A stretch of 64,000 nt of DNA, taken from NCBI GenBank assembly GCA_016508695.1, contig VNKQ01000006.1, forward strand, positions 372,001 to 436,000, written 5' to 3'. How positions within the stretch are numbered: position 1 is the first letter of the stretch; each line of letters starts with the position of its first letter. Made by a program: the position numbers and the translations under genes. Shown one piece after another: positions 35,577 to 48,084 of the stretch. The stretch comes from Hyphodiscus hymeniophilus. Lineage: Eukaryota; Ascomycota; Leotiomycetes; Helotiales; Hyphodiscaceae. Under the pieces are notes generated by a model, which was not told where the DNA came from, made no database searches, and worked only from the letters and a program-made list of their open reading frames with translations.

Positions 35577-36852
35577 TCACTCAACCCTCGTAGGGATCTT
35601 GACCTGTGCTCTACTCCTATCCATAAGTGGGACACCATATCTCCAACCCACACCTTTAGCACCTCTGCCATCTTTGCCAATATCATCGACATTAACATCC
35701 GTAAATCGAAACTCCCATCGAGGGCTTTGAACCTTCTTAACAGCAGCTAATTTCTTCGCCCTCCTCGCCGCAATCCTAGCCTTATCCTTCGCCGCCTTCT
35801 CATCTCTTTCCCTTTGCTTCTCGTTAATTTCTTGCCTTGACTTGCCAGCCCTGAAGTCTTTATGCATCAATGATAATTCAGGATGTGGTACTCGGTCATC
35901 GGCAGGTAGCAAGGTATCGTCGAAGACTTTCGCTGCATCAACACGGGTAAAGTGTCTGGATTCAGATGTGGGATAAAAAATTTGTGGACCCGTTGCGGCG
36001 TGCACGGGTAGGTCGTTGATTGATTCATGGGTTTTGAGCTTTCTGGGGTCTGCATCGTAGGCGGTTTTGGGAAGCATAGACATGACTGCTTGCGCGTATG
36101 GCCTTGCGAGAGGTTTACCCTTGATATTGAACATTAGCTGAATTTCTTGCCATGGAAAAATACAGTCAGCTAGATGGAAGAACTTTCAGAGAGGCTCGCA
36201 TGCGTAAATCGTGTAACCATGTAGTTTGTCTTAAAGACTAATCGATATTTTTAAAGATCATCATAATAGTCGCAGGGAATGGAATATGTGAAATGAAGGA
36301 ACTTACTATCCGCTGCCACTCTTTTTCAATTTCTTTCAGACGTACCACCGCGCCGACACGGCCCATCTCAACTTTCAGTGCAGCGCTGACATCCCTAACA
36401 GACTCTCCTTCCTCCATAATCCTCTTCCAAATCACCTCTCGAAACTCCTCACTCAATACCGGCTGGCTGAGAAAGGTCGGATTTTGAGGGAAAACTCGCA
36501 GATCCGCCGGCCTCTCGTGAGGTATTTTGTCTCTCGCATTTGGGTCCCTTTCTACGGACTTTTGACCCTTTTCGCCTGTCTTCGCCTTTTTTGCTTCTTC
36601 CTCGCGCTCTACTACCCTCCTGAGCTGACCTTGTGCATTATATGCGGAAAGATAGTTCGTAGATCCTTCTAGGGGCTGTAAGAAGTTGACTCCGTTTGTT
36701 TGTAACCATCGGAACAGTGCTCGTCGAGCGCGTGTAACTCGTTGATCTCGTTGAGAGGTAATGGAGAAGGACCTTGATTGTGCTGTTCTAAAAAATTGAC
36801 CTGTATATGATAAGGAGCATATGACAGAGTGACATCTTAATGGAGGAGTCAT
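35577..36852 (-). CDS. mrps35: Mitochondrial small-subunit ribosomal protein mS45 (Bot1/Mrps35 family)
   Basis: Exon 1 (36852-36307) encodes a targeting-like N-terminus (MTPPLRCHSVICSLSYTGQF), then the family block RARRALFRWLQTNGVNFLQP and GSTNYLSAYNAQGQLRR, and PLLEEGES-like helices ending EIEKEWQRI. A 187-nt intron (36120-36306, GTAAGT to ATCAAG, branch GCTAAT) leads to exon 2 (36119-35577): GKPLARPYAQAVMSMLP, HESINDLPVHAATGPQIFYP, a Lys/Arg/Ala-rich helix and WEFRFTDVNVDDIG. 362 residues. Family assignment (Pfam Bot1p, mitochondrial small-subunit component) is from memory of these blocks. Head-to-head with the FPGS-like pseudogene. Confidence 0.83.
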
Positions 36853-37644
36853 GATCGAGTTGCTTCAATAAGGTGATTGATGCGGACTGATGAAGCTTTG
36901 AGTGAAGGGCGTGAAGTCCGAAATCAAAGGTCAGAAAATGTTCTAAGCGAGCTTGGTCACGTGAGACGCTCCTATTGAATTTGAAACTCCGTGATGGTCT
37001 AACAAGCGGGTCTTGGTTCCTACTTTCAAAGCCATCAATCCCGCTCCTTTTCCGAAGGCGTGTAAACAATGGCTTTTTGGAGATTTGGAAATTGGGAAAC
37101 TTATGATCCAAACTCGCTTTAAAGCATCTTTCGCCGCACAGCATTTGGTACCGCAGACATCTTTCGCTGTGGGGCAGCTTTCGTCAGGCAAAATATGCTG
37201 TACGGCAAAACATGCTGTCTTTACCCAGGGGGACTTGGTTGGCAGACCACAGCTTTCAATTCAGAAAAATTAATTATCATAATTCTGAAGTCCAATCACA
37301 TGTTGATAAGTTTTTGTCCAAATTAAAGCAAGATGTGATAAAGTATGCAAGGAATCTCACCTTCGATTTATTGCATCGATTTTGACCAAATGCTTCTGTA
37401 AAACCAGGCGAGCGGGACTGGAGGTAGTCTGCCAAGTTGGCCGGATAAACTTCCTTCCTAGCGTGCTTCTCTCAACCGCGATAGATTTGTCTATACTAAA
37501 TCCCTGGCGACACAGCCAGCTAGCTCTTGAAGCTCAGAATACTCGATCTTATACTCGGAATTTCGCTACTGGCCTTTGCGAAAGCGATTGCTTGTAGAAT
37601 AAACCACTATGGAGAAGCTTTCAAAATCGCAAGGCATTAGCAAT
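36853..37644. other. Divergent intergenic region mS45/FPGS-like gene
   Basis: 792 bp. It contains GTCACGTGAG at 36956-36965 (listed separately). Short open frames only. Confidence 0.5.
36956..36965. promoter_or_regulatory. CACGTG E-box (GTCACGTGAG) upstream of mS45
   Basis: Identical 10-mer to the one upstream of VMA11, about 104 bp from the mS45 ATG. Cbf1-type factors are known to bind RTCACRTG near mitochondrial and metabolic genes in yeasts; its use here is inferred. Confidence 0.45.
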
Positions 37645-39365
37645 ATGGAGAGATCATATCAGGTGATCAAAGCAGAGCGAAATATTCATCATCCTATTAC
37701 TGACTCAGAATGCCATACTTCTTTTGAATACAAGACGTCGGGCGTGTAGCCAGCGCTGGAGAGATCAACACTCTGAAAGCGCCAAGAAACAAGCACATTC
37801 AAGCGATATGCTTGGTGTTATAGGAAAGCCCGCGTTAGATGGCATGGGAGATTGGGTAGATCAACTTGGATATTCTGTAATAAACCACCGTCCCATATAT
37901 CTTTAAAGCTGACGTCAGTATAAGGATGTTAGCCTGGACATTGTACATGTGGCTGGGACCAAGTGTAAAGGTAGTACTTGCGCGTTCGTCAGCAGCTTTC
38001 TCCAACAACGCGGGCGTACGTCTGGTTTTCCGGAAAAGGTAGGCCTTTACACCTCACCGCCTTTTATTACTACACGAGAGAGGATACATATCAACGCGAC
38101 CCCGATATCCGAACAACTTTGTACTACATATACCTTTGAGGTCTGGGAAAAATTATGGCATCACGCTTCGCAAACCACGGGTGGACTTGAGAATATGCCC
38201 CGATATCGCCAATTTTTGATGCTGTTATCGCTTCACCTTTTCGTCAGAGAAAACGTTGATATAGCCGTATATGAAACCCATAGTGGAGGGGAATACGATT
38301 GTACCAAAATTATCAAACCCACTGTCACGGGAATCACAACAATCGGAATGGACCATGTCAGAGCGCTGGGGCCGAAGATTGAAATATAGCTTGCCATAAA
38401 GCCGGCATATTCAAGGCCGGTGTCCCTGCATTTTCCATGGAGCAGAGCCCTAATGTAGTTGCTGTTTTGAGGGATCGTGGGACTGAGAAAGGTAACCAAC
38501 TTGACTTTGTTGATGTCGATGACAGGTTGCCACGCGAAGCGCCAGTATTGAAGTTTAAGGTGCAGAAGATGAACGCATCTCTGGCCATCTCTCTTGCAGA
38601 AACCATCTTGAAGAAGAAGTCAGATTGCAGACTGAGCAAAATAGACATTCGTGAGGGATTGGACCAATTTTCTTGGCCCGGACGATTCCACACTGTCCAA
38701 GATGGAAAATACCAATGGTATCTAGATACTGCCCATAACGAGCTAAGCCTCAAGGTAGCCACAGCGTGGTTTGCGCAGTCCGTTGCGACTGTCCATCAAA
38801 GGTACGCACATTTATGATTCTACTTGTGATTCTTGTAGAAAAATGGATTTAATTATGTTAGTGATATTGACACTGCAGTCCATCCGGTCCGAATTCTCAT
38901 TTTCGCACATAATTCGGACCGCGATAAAACAGCTCTTTTGCAGAGCGTGGCCGATACTCTAAAGCTCAGCAGCATTCAAGTCCAACATGTAATATTCACC
39001 ACTTTCGAAGAACGGCACGATGGAATGACTAGCATTGGCAAGTCGACCACGCTATAATATATCTATTACGACTTGGACTGACCGTGGTAGATTTCTACGA
39101 CTACGACACGACTGAGACGAAGATTTCATTGGATGACCTCCAGGAATTGCGCCAAATTTGGAGGCAGCTTGACTCAACAGTCCACATCTCACTCGTATCG
39201 ACTATAGAGGAAGCACTACGATTAGCTGTGACTTTTGCCAATCCAGACTACGGGATGCAAGCTTTTGTAACTGGCCAAGGCCGATTGATTGGCCCTGCAC
39301 TGTCTATCTTAGAGCCTTCGCATCATAATTCATATTTGGGAGAGAGTACAGACGATCATGTTTAA
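37645..39365 (+). pseudogene. Folylpolyglutamate-synthase-like gene, frameshifted
   Basis: Reads end to end as a fungal FPGS-family ligase, but in three frames. Start ATG at 37645 (MERSYQ), a 46-nt intron (37663-37708), NAILLLNTRRRACS and GKPALDGMGDWVDQLGYS, then a second intron of about 49 nt ending TATAAG near 37932, and DIVHVAGTKCKGSTCAF, GLYTSP and YETHSGGEYD. At about 38372 (GLGPKIE-type block) the frame is lost by one base. NIACHKAGIFKAGVPAFS, NASLAI, FSWPGRFHTVQDGKYQWYLD, a further intron and VRILIFAHNSD to TTFEERHDG follow. Near 39035-39045 a second one-base shift precedes IIYLLRLGLTVVDFYDYD and GMQAFVTG. The ATP-binding loop reads GTKCKGST where GTKGKGST is usual. Probably dead. Confidence 0.85.
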
Positions 39366-40304
39366 AAGAATGGAAAACCGGCGTGTCTTGGAGACATAAT
39401 AGGTTGAAACAGTGAGTTTGATTTTTAAGTTGGCGTACTAGCTACTCGTGGTACGTAATTTGTGATGAACTTTAGACCATATATGATACCCATTGAGTCC
39501 TACATATCAATTCTAACTAACTATATCTTCCTAAGGAGTGTTGCAATAACCAGATTGATGTAATGAGTGACATTTGGATTGCTTTGCATCAAATGAGGAT
39601 ATATTAAGTTCTGATCCATCGATCTAACTTGAAGTGGATTGTCTGTCTAGATAGTGCAACCATGCACCGACATCCCCAAACAATTCTGAGTTGTCCCACC
39701 GTGCTTAAGACAGTGCCTTGAAGCAAAAGCGGCATCCTGCGGTCAATTTTCACTTTCACCAGACAGGTCGTGAATACCAGATGCCGAAAAAGCAGGTTCC
39801 AAAATCGCGGTGATTGGAAGGGTTGATCTGTCAAGGGAACGTTCTTGCAGAGGTCTACGGTGGCTTTTGATTGACCAATCTGGACTCCAGAGGAAAAGCA
39901 ACTATTCCTTTGGATAAATTGCCGAGAGACAGTATATCAGAGTGTCCATTTTGAATAATTGTAAGGGCTACTTCCGTAATCACAATACAGTCCAAGCGCT
40001 TTTCACATCGCTCGCGATACCTAGTAGCGCAAATATCTTGTCTCTAAGGTCTGTTGCTCAAATGCGCGCAGGTCAATGAGCGATAAACAAGAAAGGACAT
40101 TCTGGTCCGCAAGAAGCACGCACGGTGAGTCCTAATAGAATTGTCCGTCATAATGCAATACCCGACGCAAAAGACGTTCATTGATTAATTACTCGTATTT
40201 CATCTAGACACGCGTAATCCTCACTGAGTTGCCCAACAATTGAATCCTAGATAATTTAGAAGCTCGACACAAAAACGTTTTTCTGTGAAATGTGCCCTAG
40301 CTAT
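39366..40304. other. Intergenic region, no gene seen
   Basis: 939 bp of AT-rich sequence between the pseudogene and the phosphatase 3' end; no coding or RNA signal recognised. Confidence 0.5.
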
Positions 40305-41260
40305 TTATAAGCTATGCAGATGCATGGCAGGCTTCTCAATGATCAAATTAGATCTGATCTTGTCAATGTCCTGATTCGAAAGTCCACACTTCTCAATCAT
40401 GTACTTCTCGGCTCCTCCAAACTTCTCCTGAAGCATCTCTAAGGTGGCTAGCATGCTCGCCGCCCTGCCCATATCTTAGGTAAGGTAACTCCCAGAGAAG
40501 ATGGTGGTACTTACCTCGCACTGATCATGTTCAAAGCTCCGGCCATATTGCCCTTCAGAGCAGGATTTTCCATTAGATGCTCAATAACACCAGTCTTCCA
40601 CTCGTCGGGAAGACCAATTTCAGTTAAAGAGTACTCCTTAGCAACAACCTCATCGTCGACTCCACAAAGTGACAGAACCAAAGCACATATTACGCCGGTT
40701 CGATCCTTGCCGGCGGTACAATGCACTATCAATGGCTTCTCGGGCTCATTGGCAAGATGTAGCAGAATTTTTCTGTAAGACGGTGGTGCAGAGTTGAGGA
40801 TATCAGTATAGGCTTGGACGAATCCCTGACCGAATTAGTACTGCATCGTCAAAAGAACAGGACTTCTAACTTCTGTGCCATCCGCAGTATAGCTTTTGTA
40901 TCTGATAGCCAACTTCTCAGGACTGTAATCTGTATCCTTAAACACAGGGACGAAGACTCGTTGGCAACCTTCCCACTCTACGACGCCGCCTCGGCCGGCG
41001 GCTTGAGCTCTTTCAATCTCATTATTTGATCTTAGATCATAAATGTGGGTGATCCCAAGCCGTTGCATTGTAGTGATTCCATCTTCCGTGACCTGAGATG
41101 GTTCACCACATCTATATATGACTTCTCTTCGAATAGAATGGTTTGGCGACTCGGACACGGGGTACCCCCCGCAATCACGGAAATTGGGTATCCCAGCGAC
41201 GGTGATGAAAGGAGGTGATGGAAGAGACGAAACCTCCGCAGATTGCTCTGAAACACTCAT
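40305..41260 (-). CDS. Tyrosine-phosphatase-like protein (Y_phosphatase3 family)
   Basis: Exons 41260-40871, 40825-40515 and 40464-40305, with introns of 45 and 50 nt, give 286 residues. The start MSVSEQSAEVSSLPSPPF is followed by the family entry block ITVAGIPNFRDCGGYPV, an RRGVIYR-like RREVIYRCGEPSQVT, YDLRSNNEIE, and the CX5R phosphatase loop HCTAGKDRTG (Cys and Arg present). The helical C-terminus (ASMLATLEMLQEKFGG, YMIEKCGLSNQDIDKI) completes the domain. The family acts on phosphotyrosine or phosphoinositides; the substrate here is unknown. Exon 3 was chosen on an acceptor that keeps frame into the last helix. Shares a 246-bp divergent promoter with the CCDC97-like gene. Confidence 0.9.
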
Positions 41261-41506
41261 TTTGAAGGTATAATAGTTTGTTATTTGTATCGAGCTGATG
41301 GACGAGCAAAGGGTGGGATACTTGTGACTTGGGGAAGTCGAGCCGAGGTCGGTCAGATCTCCTTCGTTCTGCCTTACTATTAGTAAAAGACGACTCCTCA
41401 CTCATCTCCCCACATCGAAGTCGTCCTGAAACCCAAGACTCTTCCGACCGTCACAAGGCTGAAAGTATATGATCAAGGCGGGAAAGAGTCACGAGTTCCA
41501 AGTCTG

Positions 41507-42221
41507 ATGACTTCACAACCATCGACGCCACTTGCACTTCATCCGAAAAAGATGCCTCTCATCCACGAACCCCAAATGGCTACCAAGCACGAACCGATGG
41601 AGGTCGTTCACAGGAAAGAGAAGATTCGAACTAAGAACCGAAGAAAGATATACCTTGATCGTCACCCGGAATATTTAACCTCTCCAGACCGCGAGCTTTC
41701 AGGTGCACCAGAATATAATCGACTGACAAAGGCCAGACTAACATAGATCAGATCCACTACTATATGACCGCTGCATTAGAAGATTCCAGTCGGCTGCAGA
41801 AAGGGAAGCGGATGGACGTTCCAAAGGCTATTCTGGTGTTCTGGAAGCAGATCTATATCGCTCAGAGGCCAAAATCGCTGCCTTAAAAGGCGAAAATGAG
41901 GGTGGTGAACCTGTAGTGTCCTCCTCTGATATTGTGTCCTATATCAGAGGAGAAAACGGTGAGGTCTTGCCAGAGGACCCGGATGAGGTGCCACTGAGTA
42001 AAGAAGATGGGTTAGAGAGGTGGAATTTCGAGATGACCTTGAAGTTCCTCAGAGGGGAGGACCAAGACTTTGATTACAAAGCTGTAGATGAGGACGGTGA
42101 ATTGGATGAGATTGAGAGCAAAGAAGAAGAAGAGAGGTGGTTCGACGATGAGGAACCGGAGTGGGTTGAGGAGGAGGGCGTGGAGACTGTTGGGGGAGAA
42201 ACTGGCATTCAGGATTTCTGA
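41507..42221 (+). CDS. CCDC97-like protein (DUF2052)
   Basis: Exon 1 (41507-41702) and exon 2 (41752-42221), separated by a 49-nt intron (GTGCAC ... ACTAAC ... ATCAG), encode 221 residues. Family blocks: KNRRKIYLDRHPEYLTSPD, DPLLYDRCIRRFQSAAEREA, KGYSGVLEADLYRSEAKIAAL, and the highly acidic SKEDGLERWNFEMTLKFLRG, DFDYKAVDEDGELDE and ERWFDDEEPEW. CCDC97 proteins associate with U2 snRNP (SF3b) in animals; a splicing role here is inferred by family. Splicing in the middle of the Asp codon restores DPLLYD, which fixes the acceptor. Confidence 0.85.
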
Positions 42222-42928
42222 GATGGCGTAGATTGGAAAGAGGACTTCACTAATTCGGACAAGGGCTAGGATCTACGATCGAGTCTTGTTCTGTGACAGT
42301 GAACTGTCTACGCCTTGGGCTTGAGTTCCAAGTAGCTCCAGCTCCGACAAAGACTGGATCACATTCTACGGCTTTCGCGTTGCTCGGGATTCAGTCGGAT
42401 CCGACTCGACGGAAGAGAATGGGGAGTGGCAGCCCGCATGGAACAAGATGCGAGACGGAGTCAGGTCTGGAGATGAAGTTCCTCAAGGAGAGAGGACTGT
42501 CCTCGATTACTTCATTCATGGAGACCATATTTTCTGGGAAGAGCAAGCTTTCTTGAAGCCAGGTAACCAGAAGGCTTGAGCAAGTCGAATATTATATATG
42601 AGTTGATACGCGTCTCAACAGAGAAATCCTTGCCATTTCAACTTCCACTATTCACCATGAAACAATCTTGATTGCTGTGATCATCCACAAGTCCCTCGTG
42701 ACTCGAGCCTGGTGCGCGAGGCTGAAAATAGCCCGCCACCTCACTGCGTCGTTCCCACCTCACCAAGCTTCCAGACATCTACAACGTCATACCAACTATC
42801 ATCCTTTCAACTTGGTCGAGTAACTCCACGAAAGCGAGCCCTCGAAACTCATCCTCGAGCTAAACACTCGAATCTTTCGATCGAGCCTAAAACCTACCAA
42901 CCTAAACAACCCCTCCATCACCGCTGTC
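42222..42928. other. Intergenic region
   Basis: 3' flank of the CCDC97-like gene and the promoter plus C-rich 5' leader of ATG3. No other gene seen. Confidence 0.5.
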
Positions 42929-44120
42929 ATGAACTTCCTCCACAGTACCCTCGATAAAGTCCGCGAGTGGGCTCCCGTCTCACACACCTCCACTTTCCGT
43001 GCCAACGGCCAGATCACACCGGAAGAGTTCGTCGCCGCCGGTGATTATCTTGTATACAAGTTCCCAACATGGTCCTGGGCAGATGCCTCGCCCATTAGCA
43101 AGCGCGCTGCATACCTGCCTGCAGGTAAGCAGTTCCTGGTTACGCGAGGAGTGCCGTGCCATCGTAGACTTGACGAGAACTTTGCTGGAGATGCGGGACA
43201 AGATGAGACGATGGTCGGAGATGGAGAGGACTTCAAGAATGCAGGCGGTCACAGCCCGGGGGATGACGAGGACGGATGGTTGAGAACTGGTGGTTTGGCT
43301 GCTAGTCAGGAGGCGAGAGCTAGAGATGTGCGGACGGTGGACGAGAGTGGGAATATGGGAGAGAGAGAGGAGGAGGATGAGGATGAGATCCCGGATATGG
43401 AAGACGATGATGATGAGGCAATAATCCGGGATCCCAAGGCTGACGGCGCCGATGCGTATGTTCACCCTACTTTTAGAGCTTGTGGAAACTGATTCATTAT
43501 ACAGATCTCGCCGTACCTATACCCTTTACATCGCATACACACCATACTACCGGACGCCCCGCCTCTATCTCTCCGGATACCTATCCAACTCGCAACCCCT
43601 CCCACCACAACTCATGATGGAAGACATCGTAGGAGATTACAAAGATAAGACTGTCACGCTAGAAGATTTCCCCTATTTCAGCAACAATATCAAGATGGCA
43701 TCCGTACATCCCTGCAAACATGCAAGCGTCATGAAGACCCTCCTGGATCGAGCGGACGCAGCTCTCAAGATCCGTAGGGAAAAGTTAAAGCAAGGCAAGA
43801 TTGCGCCAGGAGCTGCAGATGCTGGGATGGAGGGCTTGGTAGATGATTTTGCCAAGCATGGCTTGAGTCCTGACGATAAGAAAGCTGTCATGGAGGGTAT
43901 GAAAGCTGGCGGGAATGGAAATGACGAGTGGGAGGTTCTGCAGCATGATACAGATGCTTCAGGACAGGAGGAAGAAGTCGCTATCCGGGTGGATCAATAC
44001 TTGGTTGTGTTCTTGAAGGTATGTGAAATGCTTTCTGTTTTATTATCTAGAACTGACATTATCCAGTTCATGGCAAGCGTTACACCAGGCATCGAGCATG
44101 ACTTTACAATGGGCGTTTAG
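42929..44120 (+). CDS. atg3: Autophagy E2-like enzyme Atg3
   Basis: Conjugates Atg8 to phosphatidylethanolamine during autophagosome formation. Exons 42929-43455, 43505-44018 and 44067-44120 give 364 residues. It opens with an amphipathic helix ([14 protein letters not shown]) and [21 protein letters not shown], then a long acidic flexible insert ([19 protein letters not shown]), [20 protein letters not shown], the catalytic [10 protein letters not shown] (Cys near residue 246), and the end [17 protein letters not shown]. Intron 2 (44019-44066, 48 nt) keeps frame and has no stop; left in, it would put 16 residues ([16 protein letters not shown]) between FLK and FMAS, where the family has none. 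Confidence 0.95.
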
Positions 44121-45352
44121 ATTAATTCAGCAAGTTTATACGGTTGGAGGGCATATTGGATTTCGTCGAGCGCTGGGATTCTCTTTACTCGATTGAGAGG
44201 TTGGCGTTGGGATGTACATACCATTAGAATGAGACCATGATGTTCTCTCACAAGGTCGCAGGACTGACTCACTACCTACCCTTCTCACTACCCTCCAGCA
44301 AATACTTGTGACCCGTTTGAACCCTTTCGATCTCACCTGCACCAAGCACTGTGAATGGGGTTCAATGGTTCATGTTCAAGAAAAAGATGGCGAGTTGTCA
44401 GCCATTGTTCTTAGCATTTACTAGAGTGGCCTTCCTCGCCATCCTGGTGATCCTTTCAAACCTGAACCACGAAGAAATGTAACGGAAGTCAGAATGAACA
44501 CTTCTGCTGTCCGCAAGTCACCACTACGCTTGTATCAGAGCCATTCTCACCCGTGTATAAGTTCCTGGTTGTAATGATCTGAACCAACTGCGAAATTGAT
44601 ATTAACAATACGTGGTGTGCGGGCTGACAGGAATGGGGGGCTCTTGTAGGACATGCTGAAGGGCCTGACGGCAAGAAAAGAATTCGAACGACTAAAAGTA
44701 AATTGAGAGAGTCTGGAAGGTTAAAATGTCATGGAGTCCTTCATCTACTCCACGTGTCTAACTAAGCAAACAGAATTGACCTTATGAATAGATGGAGACA
44801 TGATTTGAAACATGGAAAGAGGTTGATGTGTTAGGTGATATCGAATCACTGGGATAGAAATACTCAAGCCAACAATATGGAGTCATGGGAGAAAGCATTT
44901 ACTTAAATATATGTAAGGCATCTTTTCATAATGAATTAGCCATATAGCAATGCCAGACCTTCGACAGATTCTGACATGAATTGGACGAGCTCCTGCTTTG
45001 GACAATTTGAGCTACTCGGATAGTTCAGGCCAAGGAGGACGCTGGACGGAATGACTATAATCACAAGGATCTGGTACACCGAAATCTTCTGCCATAAACA
45101 CTGCATCTTGGTTGAACTGTAATGATTGTCACACCCAAAATTTGGAGATGAAGCAGTCTTAAGTAAAGGATGATATCTAGATATCAACGCCGTCCGAGCC
45201 CGGGCGCTAATCCATAAAAGGTGTAGCTCGCTCAGCAACCTTGAGTGGGCTGCGAAAAGGTTCCCAACACCGAAATCTTGAAGCTCTCCATCCCCTTCAC
45301 CACATCCTCAATTCCACCTTAATTCTCCCTCCAGCTGCGGCCACATATCAAG
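44121..45352. other. Intergenic region, no gene seen
   Basis: About 1.2 kb between ATG3 and PDB1. A CACGTG core occurs at 44751-44756. Short unremarkable open frames only. Confidence 0.5.
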
Positions 45353-46538
45353 ATGTCACGACTCTTGCGCCCAGCTGCTCGAATCGTGTCTTCAGCAGCA
45401 GCAAGATCTGTTGCGAGCAGAAGTGCTTTCCAGTCGTTTCCCCGAGTCCCGGCCATCGTGCAAAGCAGAGGATATGCAGAGGCGAGCGGCATAAAAGAGT
45501 ACACAGTCAGAGAGGCTCTGAATGAAGCTCTCGCAGAGGAACTGGAATCGAACCCCAAGGTCTTCGTCCTTGGCGAAGAGGTTGCTCAGTACAACGGCGC
45601 ATACAAGGTCACCAAGGGGTTACTAGATCGATTCGGAGACCAGAGAGTCATTGACAGTCCTATCACGGAATCAGGCTTCTGTGGTCTCACCGTCGGTGCT
45701 GCCTTGGCTGGTTTACATCCTGTCGTGAGTTGAAAATCTCCCAGCGAGGTCCCAAAGAGCGGAAGCTAAATTGTCTCAGTGCGAGTTCATGACCTTCAAT
45801 TTCGCCATGCAAGCAATTGATCAAATCGTCAATTCTGCCGCAAAGACACACTATATGTCTGGTGGTATCCAACCCTGTAACATCACATTCCGCGGTCCCA
45901 ACGGGTTTGCCTCCGGTGTCGCTGCGCAACATTCACAAGATTACTCCGCCTGGTACGGAAGCATACCCGGTCTTAAGGTGGTTACCCCGTGGAGTGCAGA
46001 GGACGCAAAAGGATTACTGAAAGCCGCCATCCGCGATCCTAACCCCGTCTGCGTGCTCGAGAACGAACTTCTTTATGGACAGACCTTCCCCATGAGCGAA
46101 GCCGCCCAAAAAGATGATTTCGTTATCCCCTTCGGCAAAGCCAAGATTGAACGCGCGGGCAAGGATCTCACAATTGTGACCCTCTCTCGCTGCGTTGGCC
46201 AATCCCTTATCGCTGCTGAGAACCTGAAGAAGAAATACGGTGTTGAGGTTGAAGTCATTAACCTCCGATCAGTCAAACCCCTGGACGTCGATGCCATCGT
46301 CAAATCCGTCAAGAAGACCCATCGCATGTTGGCAGTCGAGTCTGGATTCCCTGCTTTTGGTGTCGGTGCTGAGCTCCTCGCTCTAACTATGGAATACGCT
46401 TTCGATTATCTTGATGCTCCTGCACAGCGAATCACTGGTGCTGAGGTACCAACCCCATATGCGTTAAAGCTGGAGGAGATGGCTTTCCCAGATGAGAATT
46501 TGATTGAGAATTACGTGAAGAAGATGCTGAGGTTGTAG
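45353..46538 (+). CDS. pdb1: Pyruvate dehydrogenase E1 component, beta subunit, mitochondrial
   Basis: With E1-alpha it decarboxylates pyruvate using thiamine diphosphate in the matrix. Exon 1 (45353-45724) carries a typical presequence ([19 protein letters not shown]) and [37 protein letters not shown] 55-nt intron (45725-45779) lies between HPV and [15 protein letters not shown]. Exon 2 (45780-46538) has [48 protein letters not shown] and the C-terminal transketolase-type domain ([21 protein letters not shown]). 376 residues, as expected. Confidence 0.96.
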
Positions 46539-46981
46539 ATGGTGGTTGAGGACTGGGTGGGTTGATAAGGGTTGTCCTGGTTGTATTTCTAGCGGCTTCA
46601 TGGGATGTAGTCAAATAAAGGATTCCTCTTAATGGTCACGTCTGTTATTTCGATTAGCAGTTTTTGACTTCGCGTTCACTTTTAGGTGGAACGAGTGAAT
46701 TTTGTTGATCCTCACCCATGCTTACAAGTTGAGGAGACTAGCGTCGATTCTTGACAGACGCAGCTAAAGTTAGTAAAGAGATTTTGGGTAGTCAATATTA
46801 GCCTCAAGAGTTGGTCTCCATCGAGAAGTGTCCATTTTCTTTGCAAGCAAAAGATGAAATTACGGGCGACCTTCTACTACCAAAAGTGAGCTACATGAGA
46901 GTCTCCAACACAGAAGCTATCATTTAACATTTTCACGCCTCTCCCTCCAACTTGTATCCAAGGCAGAAGATTGCCTTCTTC
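46539..46981. other. Intergenic region between convergent genes
   Basis: 443 bp of 3' flanks of PDB1 and the SDR; nothing recognised. Confidence 0.5.
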
Positions 46982-48084
46982 CTAGACTCCGTTCGAGGCT
47001 CTCATTGCCTCCAAGATCCCGCGAACACCGGCGAAGTCAAGCTCGTCCAACGTTTCCTTCCAGACTTTTTCGGTCAATTGCTTCCCTTCCGTGGTATACA
47101 GCATGGCGGCAAATCTGAGACACTGATAAGGATGAATTCGCATGAAGAGGAAGACCCTGTGAAAGGGGGTGCGACCTACGGATGGATAGCCCAACTCATC
47201 AAAAAGCAGCCATGGCTTTCCTTCCCATGATTGACCACGGCATCAACAAAACAACTCGCCCCAACTTTTGGCGTCCTACCCAACGTCCCAAACGCCTTCA
47301 TCGCGACTTTCATGAAGCCCTTGGCATCACGCGCGAACTCCGTATCTTTGACCCAGGCCGGATCGGCTAGATTCACAATCACATCATCAGCCGCAACATA
47401 ATCAACCAGTTTCCAGAGAAACATGTGCGCCATTAACTTCGACGAGTTATAGTGCTCCTCGCGATTCCACTGCTTCGGATCATCGAACGACGGAAACAGC
47501 GGATTGGCATCCTTATTGGGAAATTGAGCAGCTAGCGTCAACGCAGCGTTGACAATTGTCAGGTGGGGAGTGGAGCCATTCTGGCGACCTTTGGCCTTAA
47601 GTGTTGGAAGAAGGAGGATGGCGAGGAGAATGGTGGAGAGGTAGTTGACCTGGAAAACCTCTTCATGCCCAGTGCTGATTACACTCACGAATTGGAGCCT
47701 GATAACGCCTGCATTCAAAACGACAATATCAATCCTCGACAAACCCTCCGCACGGCGGGCGAAGGCTTGAATCGAGGAATAAAGACCCATGTCAAGTTGC
47801 CAGACTTCAATGATGGCTCGCGGATGCAGTCTCCGGAGCTGAGATGCTGCTGCTTCTCCTCTGGATAAAGATCGGACGGCCATGATTAGATGGGAGAGTC
47901 TGATTTCGAGGAGTTGGACGGCGGTTTCGTAGCCGAGGCCGGTGTTAGAGCCGGTGATGATGGCGGCCTTGCCGGAGAGAGATGTTCCTGGGGCAGGCCA
48001 GGCGGGATTAGCACGGAACTGGTTGTTGAAGAAAACGCTGCCGAATCCAGCGGTTGAGGGAGGGAGGTCTTTTGAGCTGACCAT
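46982..48084 (-). CDS. Short-chain dehydrogenase/reductase (retinol-dehydrogenase-like)
   Basis: NAD(P)-dependent oxidoreductase of unknown substrate. Exon 1 (48084-47180) has the cofactor motif AAIITGSNTGLGYE, the structural VVLNAGV, and the catalytic pair in HYNSSKLMAH. The reading stops soon after FLMSWAIHP; a 65-nt intron (47115-47179, GTAGGT to CTCAG) restores HPFAAMLYTTEGKQLTEKVW and FAGVRGILEAM in exon 2 (47114-46982). 345 residues. This type is common around fungal secondary metabolism, but no cluster is visible next to it. Confidence 0.9.

Noticed and set aside
37645..39365. RIP mutation as cause of the FPGS-like pseudogene
   Set aside because: The lesions are single-base frame shifts; there is no dense run of C-to-T or G-to-A stops and no AT-rich island.
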